From: an uncultured Acetatifactor sp.
GTDB lineage: Bacteria > Bacillota > Clostridia > Lachnospirales > Lachnospiraceae
Length of the DNA stretch: 64,000 nucleotides
Reading direction: 5' to 3'
NCBI GenBank assembly: GCA_934433135.1
Contig: CAKRZO010000001.1
Location: 331,706 to 395,705, forward strand
This document shows, in pieces, positions 18,005 to 25,387 of the stretch. Under the pieces are notes generated by a model. It had not been told where the DNA came from. It worked only from the letters and a program-made list of their open reading frames with translations, and did no database searches. Numbering within the stretch: the stretch's first letter is position 1; each line of letters begins with the position of its first letter. The position numbers were made by a program, and so were the translations under genes.

Positions 18005-18080
18005 TTTTACCTGCTTTTCTTTTTTACCTTACGATTCTCATAACGGTTCAGACGCGTTCTTCGCAAAGCTGCACGACTCC

Positions 18081-19679
18081 TTATTTGCCGCTGTCTCCGT
18101 AGTTGGATAATACTCTTGCGGAAGGATCCGTTACATTGCAGCCTTCCCACTCTTTATTCGGCATCCAGAATCCTTGAATCATCTGTGCCTGCCCGGGATA
18201 ATAGGTTTCAAACAACTCCCGGTATAATAAGGATTCTTTGGTAAACGGCTGCGTATCTGACGTGCCATCTGCAGAAGCATATTTTTTTCTCCTGGTCTCG
18301 TATTCTTCCTGTGTATACAGGCTCTCTGCATACTCTTTCAGGTCATCCACCATGGAATGTCCCACGGCATCGCTGAAAGCGGCTTTTTCCCGCATCAGGA
18401 TTTCTTCCGGCAGATAATCGCCTTCAAACGCATGACGAAGCAAATATTTGCCTTTTCCATAACGATTCAGCTTCTTTTCCGGATCTATGCTCATAACATA
18501 TTCCACGAAATCCAAATCACCGAACGGAACTCTCGCTTCCAGCGAGTTAACACTGATGCAGCGGTCTGCCCTAAGTACGTCATACATGTACAGTTCCCGG
18601 ATCCTCTTCTGCGCTTCTTTCTGAAAAGCTTCGGCGCTTGGTGCAAAGTCCGTATATTTATAACCAAACAATTCATCGGAAATCTCACCGGTCATAAGCA
18701 CGCGGATATCGGTTGTCTCATGAATGGCCTTGCATACCAGATACATTCCGATACTGGCGCGGATCGTTGTGATATCGTAGGTGCCCAGAAGCTCCACCAC
18801 CTTGGGGAGTGCCTTTAACACATCTTCTTTGGTAATAATGACTTCGGTATGATCACTGTGAAGGTATTCCGCTGTCTGACGGGCATATTTTAAATCAATG
18901 GCATCGGTATCCATGCCGATGGCAAAGGTACGGATCGGCTTATTTAAGAGCCTTGCCGACACTGCGCAGACGAGGGAAGAATCCAGTCCTCCGGAAAGCA
19001 GGAATCCAAGAGGAGCATCGCTGTCCAGTCTTTTGGCAATTCCGGCGATCAGCTTTTCCTTAATATTCCGGCAAATTTCGGGAAGTTCATCCCGACAGAT
19101 CTCTTTTACCTGTGTCATATCCCGGTAGCAGACAAACTTTCCGTCCCGGTAAAAGTGACCCGGCGGAAAAGGCATGATCTTATCGGTAAGTCCGACCAGA
19201 TTCTTGGCTTCACTGGCAAAAAGAATGCAGCCTTCTTTGTCATAGCCGTAAAACAAAGGCCGGATGCCGATGGGATCCCTTGCCGCAATCCACTGTCCGT
19301 TTTCTCCATCGTATAAAATCAAGGCAAATTCCGCATCCAGTCCCTCAAACATGGCAACTCCGTATTCCCGATAAAGCGGGAGCAGAATCTCACAATCGGA
19401 CTCACTTGCAAAAGTATAACCCTTCTTTATCAATTCTTCCTTCGTCTTCCGGAAGCCGTAAATTTCACCGTTACAGACCACTGCACTCTTTCCCAGATGA
19501 AAAGGCTGCATGCCTTCCGGGCTTAACCCCATAATCGCCAGACGCTGGAACCCCATGTATCCGCCGCCCACTTTTTCCATGCGCATGGCATCCGGCCCTC
19601 TGGATGTGGTTTTTTCAAATCCTTCCCTGATCTGCTCTTCCTTAAGAGCACTTCCCGTATAACCGAATATAGAACACAT
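18081..19679 (-). CDS. asnB: asparagine synthase (glutamine-hydrolysing)
   Basis: 532 residues. The second residue is the glutaminase nucleophile (MCSIFGYTG), followed by the type-2 amidotransferase domain to about residue 190 (AVVCNGEIYGFRKTKEEL). The synthetase domain has the pyrophosphate loop LLSGGLDSSLVCAV (about 225) and the EISDELFGY segment. It makes asparagine from aspartate, ATP and glutamine. It has its own promoter and a terminator-like hairpin in the leader, and lies upstream of gltB/gltD in a nitrogen-assimilation block. Confidence 0.96.
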   Translation of the reverse strand: MCSIFGYTGSALKEEQIREGFEKTTSRGPDAMRMEKVGGGYMGFQRLAIMGLSPEGMQPFHLGKSAVVCNGEIYGFRKTKEELIKKGYTFASESDCEILLPLYREYGVAMFEGLDAEFALILYDGENGQWIAARDPIGIRPLFYGYDKEGCILFASEAKNLVGLTDKIMPFPPGHFYRDGKFVCYRDMTQVKEICRDELPEICRNIKEKLIAGIAKRLDSDAPLGFLLSGGLDSSLVCAVSARLLNKPIRTFAIGMDTDAIDLKYARQTAEYLHSDHTEVIITKEDVLKALPKVVELLGTYDITTIRASIGMYLVCKAIHETTDIRVLMTGEISDELFGYKYTDFAPSAEAFQKEAQKRIRELYMYDVLRADRCISVNSLEARVPFGDLDFVEYVMSIDPEKKLNRYGKGKYLLRHAFEGDYLPEEILMREKAAFSDAVGHSMVDDLKEYAESLYTQEEYETRRKKYASADGTSDTQPFTKESLLYRELFETYYPGQAQMIQGFWMPNKEWEGCNVTDPSARVLSNYGDSGK

Positions 19680-19704
19680 ATCCCTACCTCACTTTCTGAA
19701 AATC

Positions 19705-19753
19705 AAAAAAGGCGCACACTGTCCGGGATATCTCTATCCCGAAAGTGCACGCC
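19705..19753 (-). terminator. leader attenuator hairpin of asnB
   Basis: On the minus strand GGCGTGCAC (19745-19753) pairs with GTGTGCGCC (19711-19719), followed by six T (19705-19710): an intrinsic terminator between promoter and gene. Its apex is CGGGAT-AGAGAT-ATCCCG, a six-base loop with A at position one and G at position four, the pattern recognised by ANTAR antiterminators. The outer stem sequence is shared with the amt leader. Confidence 0.6.
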
Positions 19754-19813
19754 GTTGTGCCAAAGCCAGACAAAGGATCTGTATTCCGTCTTTGCCTTTC
19801 TTAGATAAACGAC

Positions 19814-19842
19814 ATTATATGCTCTTTACGGATGATTGTCAA
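19814..19842 (-). promoter_or_regulatory. asnB promoter
   Basis: Consensus TTGACA (19837-19842) and TATAAT (19814-19819) on the minus strand with a 17-base spacer, about 135 bases upstream of the asnB start, leaving a structured leader. Confidence 0.85.
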
Positions 19843-19905
19843 GGGAATTTTATTGCAGCTCAGAGTTCCAAACAAATTTGTAAAACTATATTAAAGCAGA
19901 ACCCT

Positions 19906-19974
19906 GGGTGGGCTCATGGGGTTCCATTCGAGGGACGCTCTGGAATCCCCATGAGTCCACCCTTAGTAATTTGC
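19906..19974. repeat. dispersed palindromic repeat, copy A
   Basis: A long hairpin: GGGTGGGCTCATGGGG (19906-19921) faces CCCCATGAGTCCACCC (19947-19962), followed by TTAGTAATTTGC. The same layout (GTTCCATTCG, GGGACGCTC, GGAATCCCCATG, TTAGTAATTTGC) occurs at 43555 and 60646, so it is a repeat family with diverged outer stems. It lies behind the amt gene and may end its transcript. Confidence 0.6.
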
Positions 19975-20027
19975 AATTAACAATTTGTAATTTTCTAAGA
20001 TTTTTTGTTTTTTTGGGGTTTGAATCG

Positions 20028-21770
20028 TTACTCCACGTCCTGGAGAGCTGCGAAGTCTTCTTCTCCGGTCCGGATCTTCACTACCTTATCTACACTGTAG
20101 ACGAAGATCTTGCCATCTCCGATATGGCCGGTATACAGCGCCTTCTTGGCAGCGTTGATCACGGCATCTACCGGAATGCTGCTTACCACAACTTCGACTT
20201 TTACTTTCGGGATCAGGGTAGCGTCCATTTCCACGCCGCGGTATTTTTCGCCGGCACCTCTCTGGATGCCGCAGCCCATAACCTGTGTCACGGTCATTCC
20301 GGTTACGCCCAGTTCGTTCATGGCTTTCTTTAAGTGATCATATCTTGACAGGCGGGAGATAATCACTACCTTGTATATGTTGGATGCACTTTCCATCGGT
20401 GTCTTTACGACTTTGACAGCTGCATCTTTCTGTGCCTTTCCGGCTTTCTCGTAGTCGGCCTCACCCAGATTTGTGTTTTCATTGATCTCCATTGTCATGG
20501 TATTGGAGATATCCATGATGCTGAATCCGGAGTAAGCCGAAGCCAGGCCATGTTCCGTAGCATCCAGTCCGATGATTTCTTCTTCCTCGCTGACACGTAA
20601 GCCCACCAGCTTACGAATTACTATAAATGCAATGGTAATGGTAACCGTTGTCCATGCTGCTACGGAGAGGATACCCAGAACCTGCAGTCCCAACAGTTTA
20701 AACCCGCCGCCATAGAAAAGTCCGGTAAAGGTATCATTGCCCGGTGCCTTTGTGGTAGCAAACAGGCCGACAGCCAAGGTTCCCCAGATACCATTGGCAC
20801 AATGCACGGCAACCGCACCGACCGGGTCATCCACACGCAGCTTATAATCCAAAAGCCAGACAGCAAATACCACCAGAACACCGGAAACCGCACCGATGAT
20901 AATTGCACCCAGGCAATCCGTAACATCGCAGCCTGCGGTAATGGCTACCAGACCGGCTAAGGATGCATTCAGGCACATGGAAACATCCGGTTTGCCATAC
21001 TTAACCCAGGTAAAAACCATACACACGACCGTAGCAACTGCAGGTGCAACGGTTGTGGTTAAGAAAATGCTGCCCAGCTGATCTACCGAAGTAGCTGCCG
21101 CACCGTTAAATCCATACCAGCCAAGCCACAGGATGAACACGCCCAGCGCTCCGATGGTCAGGTTATGCCCCGGGAATGCATTTACTTTCAGGCTGCCGTC
21201 AGCTTCCTTAGTATATTTTCCGATTCTGGGTCCCAGCATTTTCGCGCCGATCAGGGCACAGATACCGCCTACCATATGGATTGCACAGGATCCTGCAAAG
21301 TCATGGAATCCAAGCTGTACCAGCCAGCCGCCGCCCCAGATCCAGTGTGCTTCTATGGGGTAGATCACCGCCGAGATCACTGCGGAATAAATACAATAGC
21401 TTAAAAACTTCGTACGTTCCGCCATAGCTCCCGATACTATGGTCGCTGCCGTTGCACAGAAGATCAGGTTAAATACAAAGCCGGACCAGTTAAAGCTCTC
21501 ATAGTTTGTAAAAATATCCAGTCCCGGTTTGCCGATCAGTCCTACCATATCTTCTCCCAAAAGCAGACCGAACCCGATCAGAATAAAGACAACGGTTCCG
21601 ATACAAAAATCCATCAGATTCTTCATCAGAATATTTCCCGTATTTTTGGCTCTGGTAAAACCGGCCTCTACCATTGCAAACCCGGCCTGCATCCAGAACA
21701 CCAATGCTGCGCCGATCAGAAACCAGACGCTGAACACACGATCATTTACTGCACTCATTATTTCTTCCAT
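20028..21770 (-). CDS. amt: ammonium transporter with fused C-terminal P-II domain
   Basis: 580 residues: an Amt channel of about 11 helices (to about residue 410), a linker, then a complete P-II (GlnB/GlnK) signalling domain (from about 465 to 578). Channel signatures are VFWMQAGFAMVEAGFTRAKN, GFHDFAGSCAIHMVGGICAL and DDPVGAVAVHCANGIWG. In the P-II domain the T-loop reads RGAGEKYRGVEMDATLIPKV: the position of the uridylylated Tyr51 of E. coli GlnK is Met. Such a fusion would place the gating P-II on its own channel. GGAGGAGG precedes the start. Promoter and leader structures lie upstream. Confidence 0.94.
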   Translation of the reverse strand: MEEIMSAVNDRVFSVWFLIGAALVFWMQAGFAMVEAGFTRAKNTGNILMKNLMDFCIGTVVFILIGFGLLLGEDMVGLIGKPGLDIFTNYESFNWSGFVFNLIFCATAATIVSGAMAERTKFLSYCIYSAVISAVIYPIEAHWIWGGGWLVQLGFHDFAGSCAIHMVGGICALIGAKMLGPRIGKYTKEADGSLKVNAFPGHNLTIGALGVFILWLGWYGFNGAAATSVDQLGSIFLTTTVAPAVATVVCMVFTWVKYGKPDVSMCLNASLAGLVAITAGCDVTDCLGAIIIGAVSGVLVVFAVWLLDYKLRVDDPVGAVAVHCANGIWGTLAVGLFATTKAPGNDTFTGLFYGGGFKLLGLQVLGILSVAAWTTVTITIAFIVIRKLVGLRVSEEEEIIGLDATEHGLASAYSGFSIMDISNTMTMEINENTNLGEADYEKAGKAQKDAAVKVVKTPMESASNIYKVVIISRLSRYDHLKKAMNELGVTGMTVTQVMGCGIQRGAGEKYRGVEMDATLIPKVKVEVVVSSIPVDAVINAAKKALYTGHIGDGKIFVYSVDKVVKIRTGEEDFAALQDVE

Positions 21771-21830
21771 AACTTTTCCTCCTCCATAAAAATGGTTTTT
21801 GTTTCACGGAACAGTCATCCTATAAAACCG

Positions 21831-21880
21831 AAAGGCGCGTCCTTCCGAAGACATTTTGTCTTCCGGAAGCACACGCCTTT
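21831..21880 (-). terminator. leader attenuator-like hairpin of amt
   Basis: On the minus strand AAAGGCGTGTGCTTCCGG and its partner ending GGACGCGCCTTT form a 50-base hairpin with inner GAAGAC/GTCTTC arms, close to the amt ribosome site. The outer stem (CACAA-GGCGTG, GCGCCTTT) is nearly the same as in the asnB leader, so a shared regulatory RNA element is likely. The T-run is short. Confidence 0.55.
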
Positions 21881-21881
21881 G

Positions 21882-21911
21882 TGCAAATCAGAATCCTGCA
21901 AATCCGAATCC
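21882..21911 (-). repeat. 15-bp tandem repeat in amt leader
   Basis: On the minus strand GGATTCGGATTTGCA is followed directly by GGATTCTGATTTGCA (one mismatch), between the two leader hairpins. It may be a regulator-binding repeat or part of alternative pairing. Confidence 0.5.
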
Positions 21912-21949
21912 CGCTTACAAGATTCTGAGGGAATCATCCTCTATGAAAC

Positions 21950-21990
21950 AAAAAGGCAAGGACACTTTCTATGGCGTCCTTGCCTTTTTT
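21950..21990 (-). terminator. intrinsic terminator between clpX and amt, inside the amt leader
   Basis: On the minus strand AAAAAAGGCAAGGAC pairs perfectly with GTCCTTGCCTTTTT around a 12-base loop. It ends the clpX transcript but also lies downstream of the amt promoter, so amt transcription must pass it. Confidence 0.8.
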
Positions 21991-21999
21991 ATAAGCAGA

Positions 22000-22028
22000 A
22001 TTATATTCCATTCCCGATCATTTGTCAA
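22000..22028 (-). promoter_or_regulatory. amt promoter, overlapping the end of clpX
   Basis: Consensus TTGACA (22023-22028) and TATAAT (22000-22005) on the minus strand, 17 bases apart. The -35 box lies inside the last codons of clpX. About 230 bases of leader follow. Confidence 0.85.
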
Positions 22029-23640
22029 CAGTTTTTTTTATCATATTCAGCTCTTCCAGTCTCCCGGTAATGCGGTTGCTGCGGATATCGATCATGGGGC
22101 CGCCGGTCCCTTCAATATATTCTTTGGTTATGGTGACTTTACCGATGTTGTCATCCTTGGGAACTTCGTACATGATATCCAGCATAAAATCTTCAATAAT
22201 AGAACGCAATGCCCTGGCACCGGTATCCCGCTTCATGGCTCTGTCCGCTATGGCATCCAGTGCCTCCGGTGTAAACTTCAGTTTCACTTCATCCAGTTCC
22301 AGCAGCTTTTCATACTGCTTCAGAATCGCATTTCTGGGCTCGGTGAGAATTTTTACCATCATGTCATGGCTCAGTCCGTCCAGCGTGAAAATAATCGGCA
22401 GTCTTCCGATGAACTCCGGAATCATTCCGAACTTACGGATATCCTCCACCGTTACTTTCGAAAGCAGATTTCTGTCCTTATCATACTTATCCCGAAGCTC
22501 AGCACCGAAACCGATGGATGCGGTTCTGGTAAGCCGCTCTTTGATAATATTTTCCAAATCCGGGAAGGCACCGCCGCAGATAAACAAAATATCCTTTGTG
22601 TTTACGGTTGCAAGAGGCACCATGGCATTTTTGCTGTTGGCACCTACCGGCACTTCCACTTCAGCGCCTTCCAAAAGCTTCAGCATTCCCTGCTGCACAC
22701 TCTCTCCGCTGACATCCCGGGACGTTGTATTTTTCTTCTTGGCAATTTTATCAATCTCATCAATAAAAATAATTCCCTGCTGCGCTCTCTCCACATCATT
22801 ATCCGCAGCCGCAAGAAGCTTGCTGACTACGCTTTCAATATCATCTCCGATATAGCCGGCTTCTGTAAGAGAGGTAGCGTCCGCAATCGCCAGAGGCACA
22901 TCCAGAAGCTTTGCCAGCGTTTTTACCAGATAGGTTTTGCCGCAGCCGGTCGGTCCGATCATCAGCATATTGGATTTTTCAATCTCAACATCCTTATCTT
23001 TTGCCTCTCCTGCCGCAATTCGTTTATAATGGTTGTAAACAGCTACCGAAATAACTTTCTTGGCATGCTCCTGCCCTACCACATATTCATCCAGGCTGGC
23101 CTTGATTTTATGGGGTGCCGGGATATTCTTGATATCCAGTGCCGGCTTATTTTCTGTCTCCTCTGCCGTCTTCTTTTTCTTAAGTTTCTGCTTGTTGGGA
23201 ATTCCGCCCTGCCCTTTCAGATCCGCCAGATTTACAAAACTGATGTTGGGAAAACCGCCCTTTTTCTGCATTTCTTCCAGCTGCTTAGACCAGTCCGTAT
23301 GATCCAGCATTCCCTGATAATCAAACTGGCTGACCGCATCCATGGTTCTGCGCATACAGTCTTCACACACACAAATCTGGTTGGGGAGTTTAAACATTTT
23401 GCCCGCTTTGCTTTCCGGTCTGCGGCATACAAAACAGACCTCTTCATATTCTCCGTCCTTCGTATCAAACGCATTCTTTTCCCCGGTGCCTCGCACTTCC
23501 TGTGTGTCTCCTGCCTTCTTCGCACCATCCGCTTCATTTGCATCCTCTGACTTCAGGCTGCTGTTCACGGCATTTCCGCCTTTTATATCCTCTGTGCTCT
23601 CTGTATCCTTTACTTCCTTAAATTCGTCCTTATCTGTCAT
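22018..23640 (-). CDS. clpX: ClpX-type AAA+ unfoldase with long N-terminal region
   Basis: 540 residues from MTDKDEFKEV (GAGGAAAA upstream); the open frame to 23697 is not needed. About 65 acidic residues precede a zinc-binding domain (CFVCRRPE...CVCEDC). The AAA+ core has Walker A GPTGCGKT, pore loop GYIGDD, Walker B GIIFIDEIDKI and the ASIGFGA loop that docks on ClpP. ClpX proteins unfold substrates for ClpP. It is about 120 residues longer than usual ClpX and not next to clpP, so it may be a second, specialised ClpX (inference). Confidence 0.9.
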   Translation of the reverse strand: MTDKDEFKEVKDTESTEDIKGGNAVNSSLKSEDANEADGAKKAGDTQEVRGTGEKNAFDTKDGEYEEVCFVCRRPESKAGKMFKLPNQICVCEDCMRRTMDAVSQFDYQGMLDHTDWSKQLEEMQKKGGFPNISFVNLADLKGQGGIPNKQKLKKKKTAEETENKPALDIKNIPAPHKIKASLDEYVVGQEHAKKVISVAVYNHYKRIAAGEAKDKDVEIEKSNMLMIGPTGCGKTYLVKTLAKLLDVPLAIADATSLTEAGYIGDDIESVVSKLLAAADNDVERAQQGIIFIDEIDKIAKKKNTTSRDVSGESVQQGMLKLLEGAEVEVPVGANSKNAMVPLATVNTKDILFICGGAFPDLENIIKERLTRTASIGFGAELRDKYDKDRNLLSKVTVEDIRKFGMIPEFIGRLPIIFTLDGLSHDMMVKILTEPRNAILKQYEKLLELDEVKLKFTPEALDAIADRAMKRDTGARALRSIIEDFMLDIMYEVPKDDNIGKVTITKEYIEGTGGPMIDIRSNRITGRLEELNMIKKTVDK

Positions 23641-23693
23641 TTTTTCCTCATTTCCTGCATCCGCTTTTTCCTGCATCGCCGGCTGCATTAAGC

Positions 23694-23730
23694 ACAAAAG
23701 CAGGGGACAACCCTTTCGGCTGTTCCCTGT
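23694..23730 (-). terminator. intrinsic terminator behind htrA
   Basis: On the minus strand CAGGGAACA (23721-23729) pairs, with one mismatch, with TGTCCCCTG (23701-23709), followed by CTTTTG. It separates htrA from clpX. Confidence 0.55.
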
Positions 23731-23773
23731 CGTTCCTGTACCGCGCTTAGCTTTGCGCCTGCTCTATTACTGC

Positions 23774-25219
23774 TTATTGCTTCGGCCGTTTTCCCAAAGT
23801 AATCTGCAGTTCTATTGTCTTATATTCACCGTTTTCCGCTCTCTTTACGGTAAGTGTTGCAGTGGAGCCTGCCTTGTAATATTTGATAACACTCTGAAGT
23901 TCCTCTGCTGTTGATACTTTCTCGCCATCAAACTCCACCAAGACATCTCCGGGAAGGAGACCTGCTTCCTTCGCCGCAGAGCCGTCCGTAACTTCTACGA
24001 TATAGATCCCTTCCGGAATCCGGTACATCTGTGAAAACTGACTGGTAATGGTCTGCATGGAAATACCCATATATCCCACTTCATCGTCTGCGACCAATGT
24101 CTTAGTCTCTTTCAGCATCAGTTCAGAGATAATAGGCTCTGCTGCAGAAATGGGAATGGCAAATCCCATACCTTCAACAGTGCTTCCTCCGATCTTACTG
24201 GAATTGATACCGATTACTTCGCCCTTCACATTCAAAAGAGCACCGCCTGAGTTACCGGGGTTGATAGCTGCATCTGTCTGAATAAAGGTACCCTTGGAAC
24301 CGTCTTCCATCGTAATTTCCCTATTTAAAGCACTGACATAACCGCCGCTGACGGACTGTCCGTATCCAAGTGCATTACCGATGGCAATGACAGGCTCACC
24401 CAGTTTCAAGGCATCACTGTCACCCAGTGTAGCAACCGAAATGGCAGCTTTGGTTTCTTCACTCAAAGAATCCAGAGGAACGGCAATCACTGCCAGATCC
24501 ATATCGGAATCCATACCTTTGATCTGTGCTTCCGCTGTGCTGGAATCCGTAAAGGTAACCTCCAGCTTGCTGGCATCCGCAACTACATGATGGTTGGTAG
24601 CAATCAAAAGTTCGGAATCACTCTCGCCTACAATAATACCGGAACCGCTTGCTGCTTTTTCCTGGCTGTAACTTTGCCCGAAAAATGTTGTTGCCGTTTC
24701 TGTGTAATTATTTACAATCGAAACCATAGCCGGCATCACTTCTTCCACTACATCGGAGACATCGGAAGTCACCACTCTTACATCCTGCGTATCCGTAAGC
24801 TTAATCGAACTGCCGCTTTGCGACTCCTGCGCCTTGGAGACGTTGCCTGCAACCGAGTCCACACTGTCGCTGATTGCCAGACGATTTTCGTTTTTTCCGG
24901 CACCGGTAATCTTCTGTACTGCGAAGAATCCTGCTCCGGCAAAAACTCCGAAAAGCACTCCGAGGCTTACGCTTACCAGCGCTTTCTTAAAGAATCCGCC
25001 TCCGGCTTTCTTTTCCTTTTTGTCTTTCTTCGGCTTTTTTTCTACTTCTTCTCTTTTCACCTCTGCCTGGTAGGTCTGATAGTAAGGGTTCTGTTCTTCC
25101 TTGCTGCTTTCACTTCTATTATTCAAATCATTATCCATGCTGTCCGTATTGTGATTCAGCTCATCATTCCTGCTGTTGTTCCAATCATCGTTTCTGTTAT
25201 TGTTCATTTCATCATACAT
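23774..25219 (-). CDS. htrA: HtrA/DegP-type membrane-anchored serine protease
   Basis: 481 residues from MYDEMNNNRN, with AGAGGT before it; the upstream extension to 25339 is rejected. The first 75 residues are Asn/Asp-rich then Lys-rich and cytoplasmic; one membrane helix follows (ALVSVSLGVLFGVFAGAGFF). The trypsin-like domain has His in ATNHHVVADA, Asp in DMDLAVIAV and Ser in NPGNSGGALL, and a PDZ domain closes the protein (GLLPGDVLVEFDGEKV). It degrades misfolded proteins at the outer face of the membrane. Confidence 0.95.
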   Translation of the reverse strand: MYDEMNNNRNDDWNNSRNDELNHNTDSMDNDLNNRSESSKEEQNPYYQTYQAEVKREEVEKKPKKDKKEKKAGGGFFKKALVSVSLGVLFGVFAGAGFFAVQKITGAGKNENRLAISDSVDSVAGNVSKAQESQSGSSIKLTDTQDVRVVTSDVSDVVEEVMPAMVSIVNNYTETATTFFGQSYSQEKAASGSGIIVGESDSELLIATNHHVVADASKLEVTFTDSSTAEAQIKGMDSDMDLAVIAVPLDSLSEETKAAISVATLGDSDALKLGEPVIAIGNALGYGQSVSGGYVSALNREITMEDGSKGTFIQTDAAINPGNSGGALLNVKGEVIGINSSKIGGSTVEGMGFAIPISAAEPIISELMLKETKTLVADDEVGYMGISMQTITSQFSQMYRIPEGIYIVEVTDGSAAKEAGLLPGDVLVEFDGEKVSTAEELQSVIKYYKAGSTATLTVKRAENGEYKTIELQITLGKRPKQ

Positions 25220-25387
25220 AATGATCAACCTCTCTTCCTGATGTTCTCGCATCAGCTTAGGACACTTGCCGTACCCGTTACGGCTTTTTTCATCCTCTCT
25301 GATGTTTATGGCTAGAGTATAGCCGGCAATTGTGTCCATTTTGTGATGAAATTCTAATAGATTTGTGAAAAGTAAAAAAATAACTTA

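Noticed and set aside
19680..19800. glutamine riboswitch before asnB
   Set aside because: The conserved glnA-RNA core as I remember it (CGTTCA, GGACGGAAGTAGG, GAAGGAACGC) is absent; the leader is an attenuator hairpin instead.
21856..23550. 564-codon plus-strand frame
   Set aside because: Long because it is antisense to clpX; no recognisable domain, Phe/Cys/His-rich shadow composition.
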